Source of the DNA: Apostichopus japonicus
Taxonomy: Eukaryota; Echinodermata; Holothuroidea; Aspidochirotida; Stichopodidae
Length of the DNA: 64,000 bases
Assembly (NCBI RefSeq): GCF_037975245.1
Contig: NC_092571.1
Span: 24,244,564 to 24,308,563, forward strand
Direction: 5' to 3'
The translations under genes were made by a program, and so were the position numbers. Below are positions 11,467 to 24,700 of this stretch, one piece after another. The notes beneath the pieces were generated by a model that saw only the letters and a list, made by a program, of their open reading frames with translations, did no database searches and was not told where the DNA came from. Every line of letters starts with the position of its first letter. Positions within the stretch are counted from its first letter, which is position 1.

Positions 11467-12033
11467 GTGTAAAAGTCAGGGAAAATTTTAAAGAGATACA
11501 GTATGGGTTTTGGTTGCAAAGGGATTTCACAATCACAGCAGGAAGATGTGAAGGTATTGTTGATGGCAGGTGTGTGTAGGAATGGGATCCTGGTCGAGGA
11601 TCCCATCCAAGTGAGGAAACGGCTTCTGATAGCAGAATCTCTGTGTTAGTTGATGGAAGTTAATACAGGTGTCAACATTTAGTAAACAGAGGCGGTTGTA
11701 AAATAAACATAGATATTTATTACGAGTGAACTGGTTAGTGGTGAGACCCAATAAATGATTGACAATTCTAGGTACTTACGACTTCATATTGGAGTTAACA
11801 ATCCCTGTACCTGGATTGGGAGGGTTTGGGGGAGCAGAGTCTGTTTCTTTGAGTGTTATTGTTGTCCATTGCTTGATCAAGATATTGAAAAGTTGCAAAC
11901 CATCACAAATTGCATCGATATGACATGCTGTACAGTGATGTAGCAGCTCAAAATGATCTGCCGTAAGTACCACTTGGTACTTGCCATGAAAATCACGCAT
12001 TAAATAACAGACAGCCGCAACTGCCATGTCCCT
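11467..12033. other. No gene recognised
   Basis: 567-bp spacer between two opposed MITE copies. A weak inverted motif 'ggatcctggtcgaggatcc' lies near 11586. Confidence 0.4.
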
Positions 12034-12408
12034 TTAAAGGCATTGAAGACTCGCCCCAAACCGTGTGCGGCCATCTGAAAAAGTTTAACTTTCCGTTGCT
12101 TGCAAGTGACGTTTTGTTTGTGTCGTTACAAAATGCAGACAGTACATTAATGAAACGTGATACCTTGTTATCTTTAGCTGGACCTGAGATGTCCATCGCA
12201 GTATTGTTTGTACACTGTGCCGTGGGTATTGACCGCAGCTGTATGTGCTGAGTGTACACTAGTGTCTAATTACCGATGGTAGCAAGCTGTGTGTGTGTAT
12301 TTTCTGGGATCGATGGTGGTGTCTAACACTTCTGTTACACCTCATTCGAAACTAGGTCAGATTACCGGCATGAGACGTTTCTTTTGCGCAAGTCTTCACA
12401 CCCTTTAA
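12034..12408 (+). mobile_element. TTAA-flanked MITE, piggyBac type, copy 3
   Basis: 375-bp copy with both TTAA borders and intact terminal inverted repeats. Open frames crossing it on both strands are artefacts of the repeat. Confidence 0.8.
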
Positions 12409-12922
12409 TCAAGCTCTACAAAATCTAAAATCACAGCTTAAAAGTTGTTCAAAACTTTGATAATATATTGCGCCAGAAAACGGAAAGATGTCGACCTTAC
12501 AGAACTTTTCAAGTGCTCTTGAAAGCTGAAAGATTGTCGCAGTGCTCTGTCATAAAAATGACAATCCAAGGCAGTTTATAATTTGCCCTATAAAATACTT
12601 CTTTGGCCCTCTAGGTCCTTCATTCTAGTCCTGATATAGGCATAGCATTTAGTTCATACTGTAGTCTGACTGACTTCCCAATCTAGGCCTATACTCGACA
12701 GGCCTGCAACAATGTACAATATATACTTTATGCATACGATGCATGCTGGTAAGTTTTTATTAAGAGTGGAATGCCCACCCACACCTGTCCATGTGTTCAC
12801 CCATGCAAGAAAGTCAAATATTAAAAAGCTCTGTTTTCATAGCTCCACTCAGAACTATTTTGGCTAGCAAGTCAACTATGTAACTATACAGTAGGTACTA
12901 TGTAAAGTACTGTGTTAGAAAA

Positions 12923-13090
12923 AGTTACCCAAGAAAGAACCTGGACACGAAAAACCAAATAATGAACCGACTGATCCGCTCTCAACCCCAGTTCCCTTGC
13001 ATCGAGACTGTGACTGTGTGATTATCCCCTAGAAAAGGGAACAGATATTACACATGATCTTACAGTAGCCAAAGAGCAGATCAAGCATCA
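12923..13090 (-). repeat. Dispersed U2-like copy H, without the duplicated flank
   Basis: Reverse complement carries the head (ctttggctactgtaagatcatgtg, ATATCTGTTCCC), 'cacacagtcacagtc', the hairpin around 'gatgcaagggaactgg' and 'ccaggttctttcttgggt'. Its 5' flank does not match 1050-1346, so it moved without the upstream sequence, as a retroposed RNA copy would. Confidence 0.55.
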
Positions 13091-14887
13091 TACTAGGGAC
13101 ACATACTGAGGATTAATGTAAGTAGTAGAATTACATAGGAGCTCTCAAAGACAATCTCCTTGCTCTATCTGCTAGGACATTTGGGTTTGAGCACTGTAAA
13201 GTTGGAAATGAATACCTGTAACTTATTTGTTCTGTGTCAAGCATATCATGCCATAGCTGCTGACTATGTGTTTCCCAATTGTACTGCTGTTTGTGTTAGA
13301 AAGCAATGCATTCTTCACTGGAAAACATTACCTATTTTAAATATGCATATGAAGGTTCTATATATCATAAAGCCTGGTTGTAGTAAAATACAAAATGCAG
13401 CTTCTGATCATAGTGTTAACAAGAACTACTTTAATGCGATCAGAATATAGCATTAAAATGATACATATATGCAGAAGACATACATTCCTCCTAGAATTAG
13501 TATCTTATTTCATAAGGAGACTGAACTGAATTTTGTTTACTTTAGTCTCAACAAGGTTTACAGCACCATTTGTGTTAAAAACAAAATTCGATGCTTTCGT
13601 TTGATCAAATCAATTTCTTTTGTGTTGAAATACCGACGAAGGTCACTCGAGAAATGGAAAGCTTCTCAAAAAGGTGTTGTTAGTAAAGGGAAAAGAGTAC
13701 AGTCAGCTACATATTGTAAAAGAGAACAATAGCTATTCATAATTTGACAGTGACTTGTTTATCTGGGATCTCTGTGGCTTCCAAGTTCTTTAGAGTTTGT
13801 ACTGCTTAGTCAAGATTTTGTGGCTTGACTTTCAATCTAACTTTTTTTTACGAGAAAGGTTGTACACTATATCCGTTGCGGCGATTGTTTGTAGAATCTG
13901 TGTGCTTTGGTGACCAGTGTTAGTTTTACCAGTACATTACAAGCTCGATCATATCACAGGGGAAAAGTCATCTCTAGTAATCTGTAAGTGTGATAAGTTT
14001 CTGTATCTCTGTTTGTTTAATTTGTCAGTGGTAAAAGTTGATCTGTTTTGGGGGGAAATTTATCCTAGGAACTCTAGTCTGATTTGATGTAACTTAGCTG
14101 TTTACATCCAACACATCATCATCTGCTGCTGGTCATCTTCAGTGTATATTGGCCTTGAAACTCTAATGCCTACTGTATTAGAGTGATTAAGACAATGTCT
14201 TTCATAGGTGTCCGTAGACCTTTAAAGTTAAAGGGTCAGATGAGGTTAGAGGGTCGGAGGTCAGAGGGTCAGACATTTGGATCCTAGCAGGATCGCCTTT
14301 AAAAGGTGAACTTAAATGAGAACAGACTTGAGTTTGAGAATTGTCAAATTTCCTTCCTTAATTATATATACTGTGTGTTTGGTCAAAGGGAGAGGATTAA
14401 TTATCAGAAAGATAAAAAAACATATATTTTGAAAATGTCAGAAAAGATGATAACTGAGCCTTAGTGGTTTTTGTTGTTGTTATTGTTTGTAATTTCCAAC
14501 ATCTCCAGTACTGTCAGCTACTGTACACATGTCTCAACAAAAGAGATAAGTAGTAGCTCATTTGAGCTTGTGAATTCCAACGTCCACATCTTCGGAAGAT
14601 TTGTTTCATATTGTGCTTTATTTTCTTTGATCAAGAAACTGAAGTTAAATGTAAGATTCAGCAAGTAATGCGTAGATCAGTAGATGCGACCTGTTGCAAA
14701 GAAAAACAGCAAGAAGCTAAACCGCTTTCTTCCTTTTATAGATGCGTTTTCTTTACTTCTCTAATTTGAAGAAAGTTCTTGAAGAAGAGGGGGGGGGAGG
14801 GGGGGAGGGCATAAGGGTTATTACTTGAAGTAGAGTCAGCAAGTAATGTGCAGATTGAATGTTTTGCAAGAGTTTGACTGGTTCTCA
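13091..14887. other. No gene recognised
   Basis: AT-rich spacer upstream of the KLHL gene. A segment near 14280 ('atcctagcaggatc') resembles part of the repeat at 19630. A G-rich run lies at about 14790-14808. Confidence 0.4.
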
Positions 14888-15258
14888 TTAAAGGCATTGA
14901 AGACTCGCCCAAAACCGCTTGCGGCCATCTGAAAAAGTTGACTTTCTGTTGCTTGCAAGTGACGTTTTGTTTGTGTAGCTACAAAATGCAGACAGTGATG
15001 AAAGGTGATACCTTGTTATCTTTAGCTGGACCTGAGATGTCCATTGCTGTATCGTTTATACACTGTGCTGTGGGTATTGACGCAGCTCTATGTACTGACT
15101 GTACACTAGTGTCTAATTACCGACGGTAGCAAGCTGTGTGTGTATTTTCAGGGTCGATGGTGGTGTCTAACACTTCTGTTACACCTCATTCGAAACTACT
15201 GTAGGTCAGATTACCGGCATTAGACGTTTCTTTTTGCCCGAGTCTTCACACCCTTTAA
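14888..15258 (+). mobile_element. TTAA-flanked MITE, piggyBac type, copy 4, just upstream of KLHL exon 1
   Basis: 371-bp copy with both TTAA borders, ending 164 bp before the KLHL start codon. It may therefore lie in or next to the promoter or 5' UTR. Confidence 0.8.
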
Positions 15259-15408
15259 CTTTAAAAGAAAAACAATGCTAAAATATTTTCTTTTCTTCAT
15301 CCTTCTATAGCTTTGCTTTCTTTACTACCTGGCTTTGAAGAAAACCCTCTCGAAGCGATACTGAATCGTCGAGCCATTGGACCAGCCTCGGTAACTGCGA
15401 GCGGATTC

Positions 15409-15423
15409 ATGGTTATTTCGTGA
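15409..15423 (+). promoter_or_regulatory. Four-codon upstream ORF overlapping the KLHL start (TGATG)
   Basis: ATG GTT ATT TCG TGA; the last base of its stop codon is the first base of the main ATG at 15423. Its own start has T at -3 (weak context), while the main start has G at -3 and G at +4 (good context). Leaky scanning or reinitiation is plausible if the mRNA leader includes it. Confidence 0.4.
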
Positions 15424-15732
15424 TGGAGCTCTCTCTGGATATACCATGCTCCTCCTCTTCTTCTTCCTCCACTGCCTCTTCCTGCCACCAATCACCCACG
15501 GGCCCGACCTCACAGCATTCCGTCGCTAGCCCCGCGGCGGCGGGTATCAAACAGGCCAAGGAATGGCTACACCATGCAGACCACCATACCGTAGACTCGT
15601 TCTTCACCATGGACCTGATGAGAAAGCAGAAACTTCTTTGTGATGTGGTACTGAAAGTGGGAGATAAAGCCATACCCGTCCATCGATTGGTCTTGGCGTC
15701 CTGTAGTCCATACTTCCATGCCATGTTCACAA
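15423..15732 (+). CDS. KLHL exon 1: start, Ser-rich leader, first half of BTB
   Basis: Starts at ATG 15423. A serine run is followed by the BTB start ([20 protein letters not shown]). It ends in phase 1 at a GTGAGA donor; the open frame that continues past 15732 is intron. Confidence 0.9.
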
Positions 15733-18700
15733 GTGAGACTTTCATGACCTTTATTTCCCCTTGAAATTTCATTACGAAACATAACATTAAACACCTTCAA
15801 GTTGTGAATAGATTGACACATTATTTGATCCAAACTGTTAGCTATGTAACACATTGGCATACTGTGACATTCCTACTAGGATTATAAGCTGTGTTGATCA
15901 CTGTCACACTAGCACTCCTACTTATATAAATCTGTGTAACACTGTCACACTGTAACACCCCTACTTCAACAAGCTACAGTATGTCACACTGTAACACGCT
16001 CACTTCAGTAAGCTGTGTAACTCTGTCACAATGTAACACTCCTACGTCAATGAGCTGTGTAACACTGTCACACTTTAACATTCCTACTTAAATAAGTTAA
16101 ACACTGTCACACTGTAACACTCCTACTTCAACAAGCTACAGTATGTCACACTGTAACACGCTTACCTCTGTAAGCTGTGTAACACTGTCACAATGTAACA
16201 CTCCTACGTCAATGAGCTGTGTAACACTGTCACAATGTAACACTCCTACGTCAATGAACTGTGTAACACTGTCACACTTTAATGTTCCTACTTAAATAAG
16301 TTAAACACTGTCACACTGTAACACTCCTACTTCAACAAGCTACAGTATGTCACACTGTAACACGCTTACCTCGGTAAGCTGTGTAACACTGTCACAATGT
16401 AACACTCCTACGTCAATGAGCTGTGTAACACTGTCACAATGTAACACTACGTCAATGAGCTGTGAAACACTGTCACAATGTAACACTCCTACGTCAATGA
16501 GCTGTGTAACACTGTCACACTTTAATGTTCCTACTTAAATAAGTTAAACACTGTCACACTATAACACTCCTACTTGAACAAGCTGTGTTACACTGTCACA
16601 TTGTCACACTCCTACTTCAGTAAGCTGTGTAACACTTGTCACACTGTAACACTCCTACTTCAACAAGCTATAGAACACAAGTTGTCAAACTTTAACACTC
16701 CTACTTCAATAAAGCTGTGTAACGCTGTCACACTGTAACACTCCTACTTCAACAAGCTACAGTATGACACACTGTAACAAGCTTACTTCAGTATGCTGTG
16801 TAACACTGTCACAATGTAACACTCCTACGTCAATGACCTGTGTAACACTGTCACACTTTAACGTTCCTACTTCAATAAGCTGTGTAACACTAATATTTCA
16901 AAATGTTATTTTTAAGTTTAATGTCCCTACTTAAATATGTTATTTTTAAGTTTAATGTCCCTACTTAAATAAGTTAAACACTGTCACACTATAACACTCC
17001 TACTTCAAAAAGCTGTGTTACACTGTCACACTCCTACTTCAACAAGCTGTGTAACACTAACATTTCAAAATGTTATTTTTAAGTTTAATGTCCAATATAA
17101 ATAAATAATGGGCAACTAAATTCAACTAACTCAATAGCAATAACAGTGCAGTCTCATTTATTATGTAGTAATGCTGTGCTGGGTATTGTACAGCAACTAC
17201 CAACACGACATCCCTGGGAATTCAGATATGGATTTAATCAAAAACACTTGTCGAACAGTTTGGGCAAATCCTCTCCGTTATTCCCAGAGGAGGACTTGTA
17301 AGGAGTTTGTGCTTGTTCTCATATTCTGCCGTATTTATCCGTACTTTATGGCCCGGCACAAGGGCGGCGGAAGCACTTTTAATCTGGGGGGGCACCGATA
17401 TCAAAGGGCACTTTGCAGAAATTTGATTGGACTGATGCAGCCTTATATTTAGTACCCTTTATAACTCTTATTGTGTTATCTTATTTGCGTATACACATCA
17501 CTCCATCAATGCCCCCCCCTCCCCCCCCCATGGAAAATATGCATATATACTAGCACTGCAATATCCAATGTGCAAATTGGGAAACAAGGGTTATGTTAAT
17601 ATCTTAACAAATTTTTCCTACTCGAAATGGCTTTGAGTTTGACCCACAGAAATTCATTGAAAGTCAGGGGCGTAGCCAGGATTTGCAAAGTTGTATGCAT
17701 GACTATCAGAGCGGAGCGCCACCATCGGTTGGCGCGGAGCGTACAAAAAAATTTTTGGTTTTGCAAACCCCTCAGATGGCCGGAAACGGCCCTTCCCGAG
17801 TGTTCATTCTGGTTCCCTGGCCTCTTGCTAACTTGAGACACCTCAATTTTTATGTAGAAAAAGGGCACATTTTTAACCTGAGGAAAAGTGGGGGGGCACG
17901 TGCCCCCTGTGCCCCCCCGGTTCCGCCGCCCTTGGCCCGGCATGCATCTCTACTGCTACCGGGGAAATAATTCATCCAGCATCACATCGCAAAATGTTCA
18001 AATTGCCTAGATCTACAAACTTGTCAAAAAGATGTGTTGTAGATTTCCTACACTGGAATAATAGTAATTTATGAAACAAAAATTCAAACCCTTCAGAACT
18101 GCTCCTTCACAAGACTTGGACACTAAATTACAATCCTTGGGTACTCATACTCCTCTGGGAATCTATTACCGATACTAGTGCAAAATGATGTACTTACAAC
18201 CTTGTACTCATACCAAAGGACATTGTACTCATGATGTAGTGCTCATTGAGAGCGTGGTGGCCAACTGGCTAAGGTGTCGGACTTGTGATCCAAGGATTGC
18301 TGGTTCGATTCCTGCCTAGTTCATTACGTTGTGTCCTTGGACAAGATGCTTTATCTCGCTTGCCTCTCTCCACCCAGGGGTTAAATGGGTAACTTGTAAT
18401 TGGGAGCAGTATAGCTGCTGCCGACTGGAGGGATAGTCTCTGGGACAGGTTATCATTGACCAGGGATAATATAACGTCTGTAAAGTGCTTTGAGACCTAT
18501 CGCTGGTATAAAGCGCTATATAAAAAGCAAATATTATGTTAATATTATGATAATCTTGTAAATTACAAGTCCATCCTAATAAATAACTACATGCTGCACG
18601 GTATCAGCAAACTATATAAAGTACGAACAAACGGTCTCCTTTCACACCATAGTTGAAACACTTTACCGTCATGTCGTGCCTCCTCCTTTTCTTCAAATGA

Positions 18701-21700
18701 ACGTGCACCGGACTATGTCTTTCACCTTGTTTGCTGTAATTGTGTTTTATTTACATTTATAGACGAGATGGCTGAATGTTTCAAATCTGAGGTCACCCTC
18801 CATGACATCGATGCCAATGCTGTTGAACTACTCGTAGCATTTGCCTACACTTCGGAAATTAAGATCACGGAGGAAACTGTTCAGGTAAGTTTTAAAACAA
18901 CCAATAACTCTGATAGCACACCTCCTTGTGTCAACACCTGGTAAACATGATTACAGAAATTTGAAGAATCTAATGAGTACGGTCAAAATATTACGATCTA
19001 AGCAAAACTAGAGAACCTCCACAAAACTAGACGGGTTGTAAACATTCAATTTCTCCCTGCTCTCTAAATTACATTTTCAAAATCTTTGTCAACATTTCAA
19101 GCAGAGTTATGGTCTTGCGTTCTTTGTAAACAATGTTGTCTCATAATATTGTGCAGTTTACAATTTTAGCCATCCAAGGGCTAATAAAAGTGCCAGTGCA
19201 TAAAATAAGCTACCGGCATAAATCAGATTCCCACTCGCATTTTTCTTGTTTCGGGTTCATACGAAAGCAACATTAATTGTGCACTGGCAGAGAAATTCAA
19301 GTGCCTCTGTTTTTGTCTACTGGAAAATGGCAAAATCCTCTGGCATGTTGCCAAATAGATTAGCCCGAAGTCCTATGCCTGCCTTGTTAATACGCTGATA
19401 TTCAAGTTAAACATTCAAAGAATGGTTAAAAATCTGGCACCAAATTGCAAAAATGAATTTACTCAAACAAGGAAATATTACTACACAAATGTGAAGATGG
19501 ATAGCTGTTTGGGGCATAAATTGTTAAATGAACATTGATGATTAACAAAATGCCCTTAATAAACCTGATCTGTGAAATGAACGTGCACCTAAATTTTTAC
19601 CCAGAAAATGTGATATTATAATTATATCTTGTGTAAAAGTAAGTTGGCCTGACGTTTCGATCCCAGCAGGATCTTCTTCAAAGGCTAAATGACTAGTAAC
19701 AGTAACAGAAGGGACAAAAACATGCACAGAATACAGACAAGTTAATGAGCATGGTGAACACAAAGAGATAGATGTAAGGGGATTAGTAGACAAGGGATGG
19801 AGAGAAGAAAGAAAGAAACCAACAGGGGAAGAGGAGAGGTAGGAGATAAACAGTGGAGGGACAAAGAGAGGATTAAGGGAAGAGTGTAGGGAATAAGCTG
19901 GATAATAATTATATCTTGTCTCCCTTGCAGTACTTGCTACCAGCAGCCAGCTTACTCCAGCTTCACAGCGTACGGGACGCCTGCTGTCGGTTCCTTGCCA
20001 CCCAGCTGACTCCCTCCAACTGTCTCGGAATCAGACGGTTCGCAGACACTCACGGATGTTTCGATCTGGAGACCTCGTCCAAGCAGTTTGTCCTTCAAAA
20101 CTTCAATCGAGTCGTAGACGTCGAGGAGTTTGGCCAACTTAAATTTGAGGAGGTATTTACTTTAATATACAACAAAAATACGATGATGCACGGCTTGAAT
20201 AGTATCCAAGGGTATCGTTCACAAACTGCCTTGGTGTTTGCCAAGCCAGGATCCCATCCCCTCGCACCTCTTTCTCTCTCTCCTCCCCCCCTCCCCACCA
20301 CAAAAAAAATTACAGAGGGGGTAATTATTGTGACATTGGTAACTACATGGCAGTGACTGCATATGCAATAGTGCAAATTAGCTTGTTAATTGTGCTACCA
20401 TGGTCCCACTTTCCCCTCCCCCCGCCTCCCCTCCATACCAAAACAAAAGTGTAATAGGCAGTTCAAATCCTGGTGAACAAAACTTGGCTGGGCTCAGTGC
20501 ATGGGGGGAAGGAATTGTTGAAGAGCCACAAAGTTTCTCACAGTTGGAACATCATTATTGACAATAACTTTCAACAAAGTTTCAATAAATTTTGCACCCA
20601 ATCTCAGCTTGCTTAGTGGAGAGGCTATGATGCGAGTGAACCCATTCACTGCGAAATCTAATAATAGACAAATGCAGGGCGGTAACTTATTTCATTTTCT
20701 CTGTGAATTTTCATTACATAGGTGGAAGAGCTGGTGTCCAGCGAGGAACTGGTGGTCGCAGAGGAAGATGCGTTTCTAGCCGTCACAAAATGGATAACCA
20801 ATGACCAAACCAAAAGAAAGAAGCATACATATTCAGTGAGTAATTAGCATATCTTGTGAATAGCCATTACCAGTGAATTGATCTCTGGTTGTAAAGCATT
20901 ATTTATTCATTTTTAATATAACTAATGGATGACAAAAGATGTGTAGAAAAGTATTAATATGGCACCTCAGTATTTTTATGGAATGGAAAAAGTTTTCAGC
21001 TCAAAAGCAAAAATTATTCTCTCTGGTCAGAATCGTACCATCAAGTTGAAAATTCCAGATTGTAGTTGTAGAATGACAACAAAAATTATCATATTTCTAC
21101 CACGATCTATTATGGTAGTAAACTATGGCTAAAAGGCGCTAAAACCAGTCTTTCCTTCTTCTGATTGGGTGTAATATTGACAACATTTTTAGTTAATTCT
21201 TTTTACTGTTAAGCTGTAAAGTAGAATGTTATTCAGGAACAATATTCATAGCAGCTATTAAAGAGGTTTATGGCATCTATTGTTTTTGCTAGACTAATTA
21301 ATATATGGAAATCCTTTTAGTTAATAATATTAGGACAAATGACTGAGTTCCATATCACCTTTCAGTTTTGTCCATATTGGCCTCCCTCACATCCTTCTGA
21401 CATTTTATTTTTCCTCGATCGTCACCCACAGCTGATGAGACACATACGTTTACCTCTGACCTCGAGAAACTTTGTGGCCCAGTGTGTAGCTTGCCATCCA
21501 CTGGTCCAGGCCAGTCCCGATTGCAAGGACTTGGTCATCGAGGCTATGAAGTATCACTTGTTGCCCGACCAACGTACTTTATTACAGTCGCCCAGGACAC
21601 TAGCTAGACACCACGCAGCAGCGACACCTATGCTCTTTGCAATCGGTGGGTAATATAATATATGATTGTAGCAAATTTGCAATTTTGAGATCTAGAAGTA

Positions 21701-24700
21701 GGCTAGTCTGAAAGTTTTCTCGTTAACTCCAAGACTCCGCCCCAAAGAAGTAAAAACAAAGGAGAAAAGAAAGAACGAAGAGGTAAAGCAGAAGTCACAG
21801 ATTTCAGGAATGTGAAGGAGGTAATTTTGCCTCTCCCTACTTACCCCCTCCCCCTCCCCATCCCACCCCTTAAAAAATATCAAGGTTAAAGCATGACCAA
21901 AAAGGCCCCTGTAACACAAACCAGTACATGATATATATGTGAATTAAAATGTAGCACCATGCATGGTTATTAGTTAGGTTCGTACCAAGTACAAACCTAA
22001 TTTTATAAGGAACAACCGCCTTTCGTTATAAAGTTTTTAGCGCTCCTTGGCTTCATGGAGGAGCAATTCCTTCCTGTTACTAGGAGTGACTTCTGGTGGG
22101 AAACAACCAGTGAAACTGACTTATTTTTAGAATCCTTTTATTGTTTTTAGTTTGATTCACTCTTTAAATAGCAATATACTGATGCTCCTAAATGTGATAA
22201 GGAACAACCTCCTTTTGTTATAAAGTTTTAGCGCTCCTTGGCTTCATGGAGGAGCGAGTCCTTCCTGTTACTGGGAGCGACTTCTGGTGGGAAACAACCA
22301 GCAAAACTGACTTATTTTGAGAATCCTTTTATTGTTTCTAGTTTGATTCACTCCTTTAATAGCAATGTACTGATGCTCCCAAATATTGAACTCCAAGCTC
22401 TCAGCTGACTAAATTTACTTTTCTTTCTCCGTTTACAGGTGGAGGTAGTTTGTTTGCGATACACAGCGACTGTGAGTGTTATAACTCCAAGACACAGACC
22501 TGGCTTCCGATAGCCTCCATGAATGTCAAGAGAGCCCGATTAGGCGTTGCTGCTGTAGGATCTTACATCTATGCCATAGGAGGGTGAGATATAATATTCA
22601 GAACAAGGTGGCATTCACTCAATTCACTCCAAAGTTTCTTAGGTTTCATAGCCCAATGAATAGCAAGGTTATCCTAATGTCATCTTAATGAATTGCACAG
22701 TGACTAACGAATAACAAGAGTCACCCTATCGAATCACAACTTTGTCCTTATGAACAACAATGTCACCCCAACGAAGAGCAACGTGTCGATTTCAATTACA
22801 GCTTCACCATGACGAAATACAAACGTTGACCAAAAAATGGTTAGTAAAGTCACTGCAAGAAATTACAATATCACCTTAGAGAATAATAATAATAATGTGG
22901 CCCTAACGAATAACAAGGTTGTCCAAATGAAGAACAACGTCACGTCACCCTATTAATGGATAACAAATATTTTCAAGTCATTCCCAAATTCTCCTAATTG
23001 CAATTTGGCCCGCTCATTGTTAGCTGAAGATGATTAGACGATTTACTTCACTCGTTGGTTTTCCTCCACTAAAGACAATGGCTTCTTCTTCCTCCTGCTC
23101 TTTCCACTTCGTTCATTGGTTTACTGTACCTCCATTCAAGACAATAGCTTCCACCTCCTCCTGCTCTTTCCACTCTCCCTTGTCTATTACCAATATTGGA
23201 CAGGCTGAGTACATTCATCTATTATCGTAAAGTCTTGTCCAGAAACTGCAGCTGAAGATTTGTCCATCTCCACTTCTACCTACACGATCCCTTCTCTTAA
23301 CGACTACTGACCCGCTACTCTGTGTCTGTTCTCATTTAGTTACGATGGTTCGAATGATGTCTGGGTAGTTGAGAAGTTCAACACACAGACCAACGCTTGG
23401 TTGCAAGTATCCTCCATGGGTACCAGGAGAAGCTGCCTAGGCGTTGTCACGTGCAACGGTCTGATCTACGCCGTGGGAGGCTACGATGGTGCTTCCTGTC
23501 TGAACACAGCCGAGAGGTACGACCCCCTCACAGACACTTGGACGTCTATAGGGGCCATGACGATCAAAAGGAGATATGTCAAATTAGCAGTCGTAGGTGA
23601 GTCTTTCGTCGGCAAAATTATATTGAGGTCCTTTGAAAGTCGCGTCTGACTGTAGTATCCAACTAGGTATATTCCTATATTACTTACACTTCTGACTTAA
23701 GTGCCCGGAAAGTGATAATCGTTAGCTTATTTCTAGATGCCCCATTTTACATGTTTGCGGCATTTTGATCTGCCACTCTAATGAAAGCATTTAACACATG
23801 TCATGTTTGAGTTCAACTCTGTTTTTGTTGTTGTATTTGTGTGTGTGTTGATATTAAGCAAGGATGTCGTCAGGATGTCAAGTTAATAAATTCAACTCTG
23901 TTTTTTGGGTATTTTTGTGTATTTGCGTGTATTTGTGTGTGTGTGTAGATATTAATCAAGGATGTCGTCAACAAACCCCTGAGTTGGTCATCTACTATTT
24001 CTTCAGTCTTGGAAAGATCATTTTTTTAAAATTATCATCGTTACAGAAAATGCCATTTTTGCTGTCGGTGGCTATGACGGTTCGGCTCATTTATCTAGCA
24101 TCGAGAAGTACAATCCGGTGACCAATACCTGGACCATGATGCCGGCTATGATCAGTCCGAGGAGTAGCATGGGTGTGGCGGTCCTGGAGGGGCGTCTGCA
24201 CGTGTTTGGCGGTAACGATGGCGGAATGTGTCTGAGCAACGGAGAGATATTCAATGCTGAAATCAATATGTGGGAGCCATTTCCCTCAATGGGTATGAGA
24301 CGGTATGTAAGAAAAACAACTTATCTTTCACGATCCTCCTTACCTCACCCCCCCATCTTTCATGATCCCCCTTACCCCCCCCCAGACTCCAAAGAAAAAT
24401 GCGAGGGGGAAAAAAGTGAAATTTTTGAAATTTATATGAGGTTTTACCAAGTGATTTATTCTCTCTGAATATTGATCAGATTTATTCAAATAGGAGAAAA
24501 TTTTAAAATTTCATTTTAAAATCTGAGAGGGAGAAAAAAATGTAAACATTGTGCTTCATCTTCTGTGAAAAGCTTGTGTAACTATAAAAGAAAAGTTGAG
24601 GGTCCTCTAAAGTTTTTTTTAGATATTTAAATCTGATAAATGAGGTATCTTTACATTTTATTATATATCAAGGTTTGCATCTTTTTTCTGCAAAAATATA

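Noticed and set aside
13160..13732. Two successive frames (96 and 87 codons) upstream of KLHL
   Set aside because: No domain, no consistent splice joining them, and low-complexity Lys-rich composition typical of AT-rich spacer.
11255..15129. Frames of 60-93 codons with similar sequences at several places (also 25395-25577)
   Set aside because: They are the same stretch of the TTAA MITE copies, not a gene family.
15420..15422. GTG just upstream as KLHL start
   Set aside because: The ATG at 15423 follows immediately and has good context; non-ATG initiation is not needed.
15733..15764. BTB frame continuing past exon 1 to a stop at 15762
   Set aside because: The continuation is intron: the GTGAGA donor at 15733 joins to 18763, restoring the conserved BTB sequence.
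17596..17970. Overlapping 69-115 codon frames on both strands
   Set aside because: They lie inside the 576-bp MITE with GCCCGGCA duplications.
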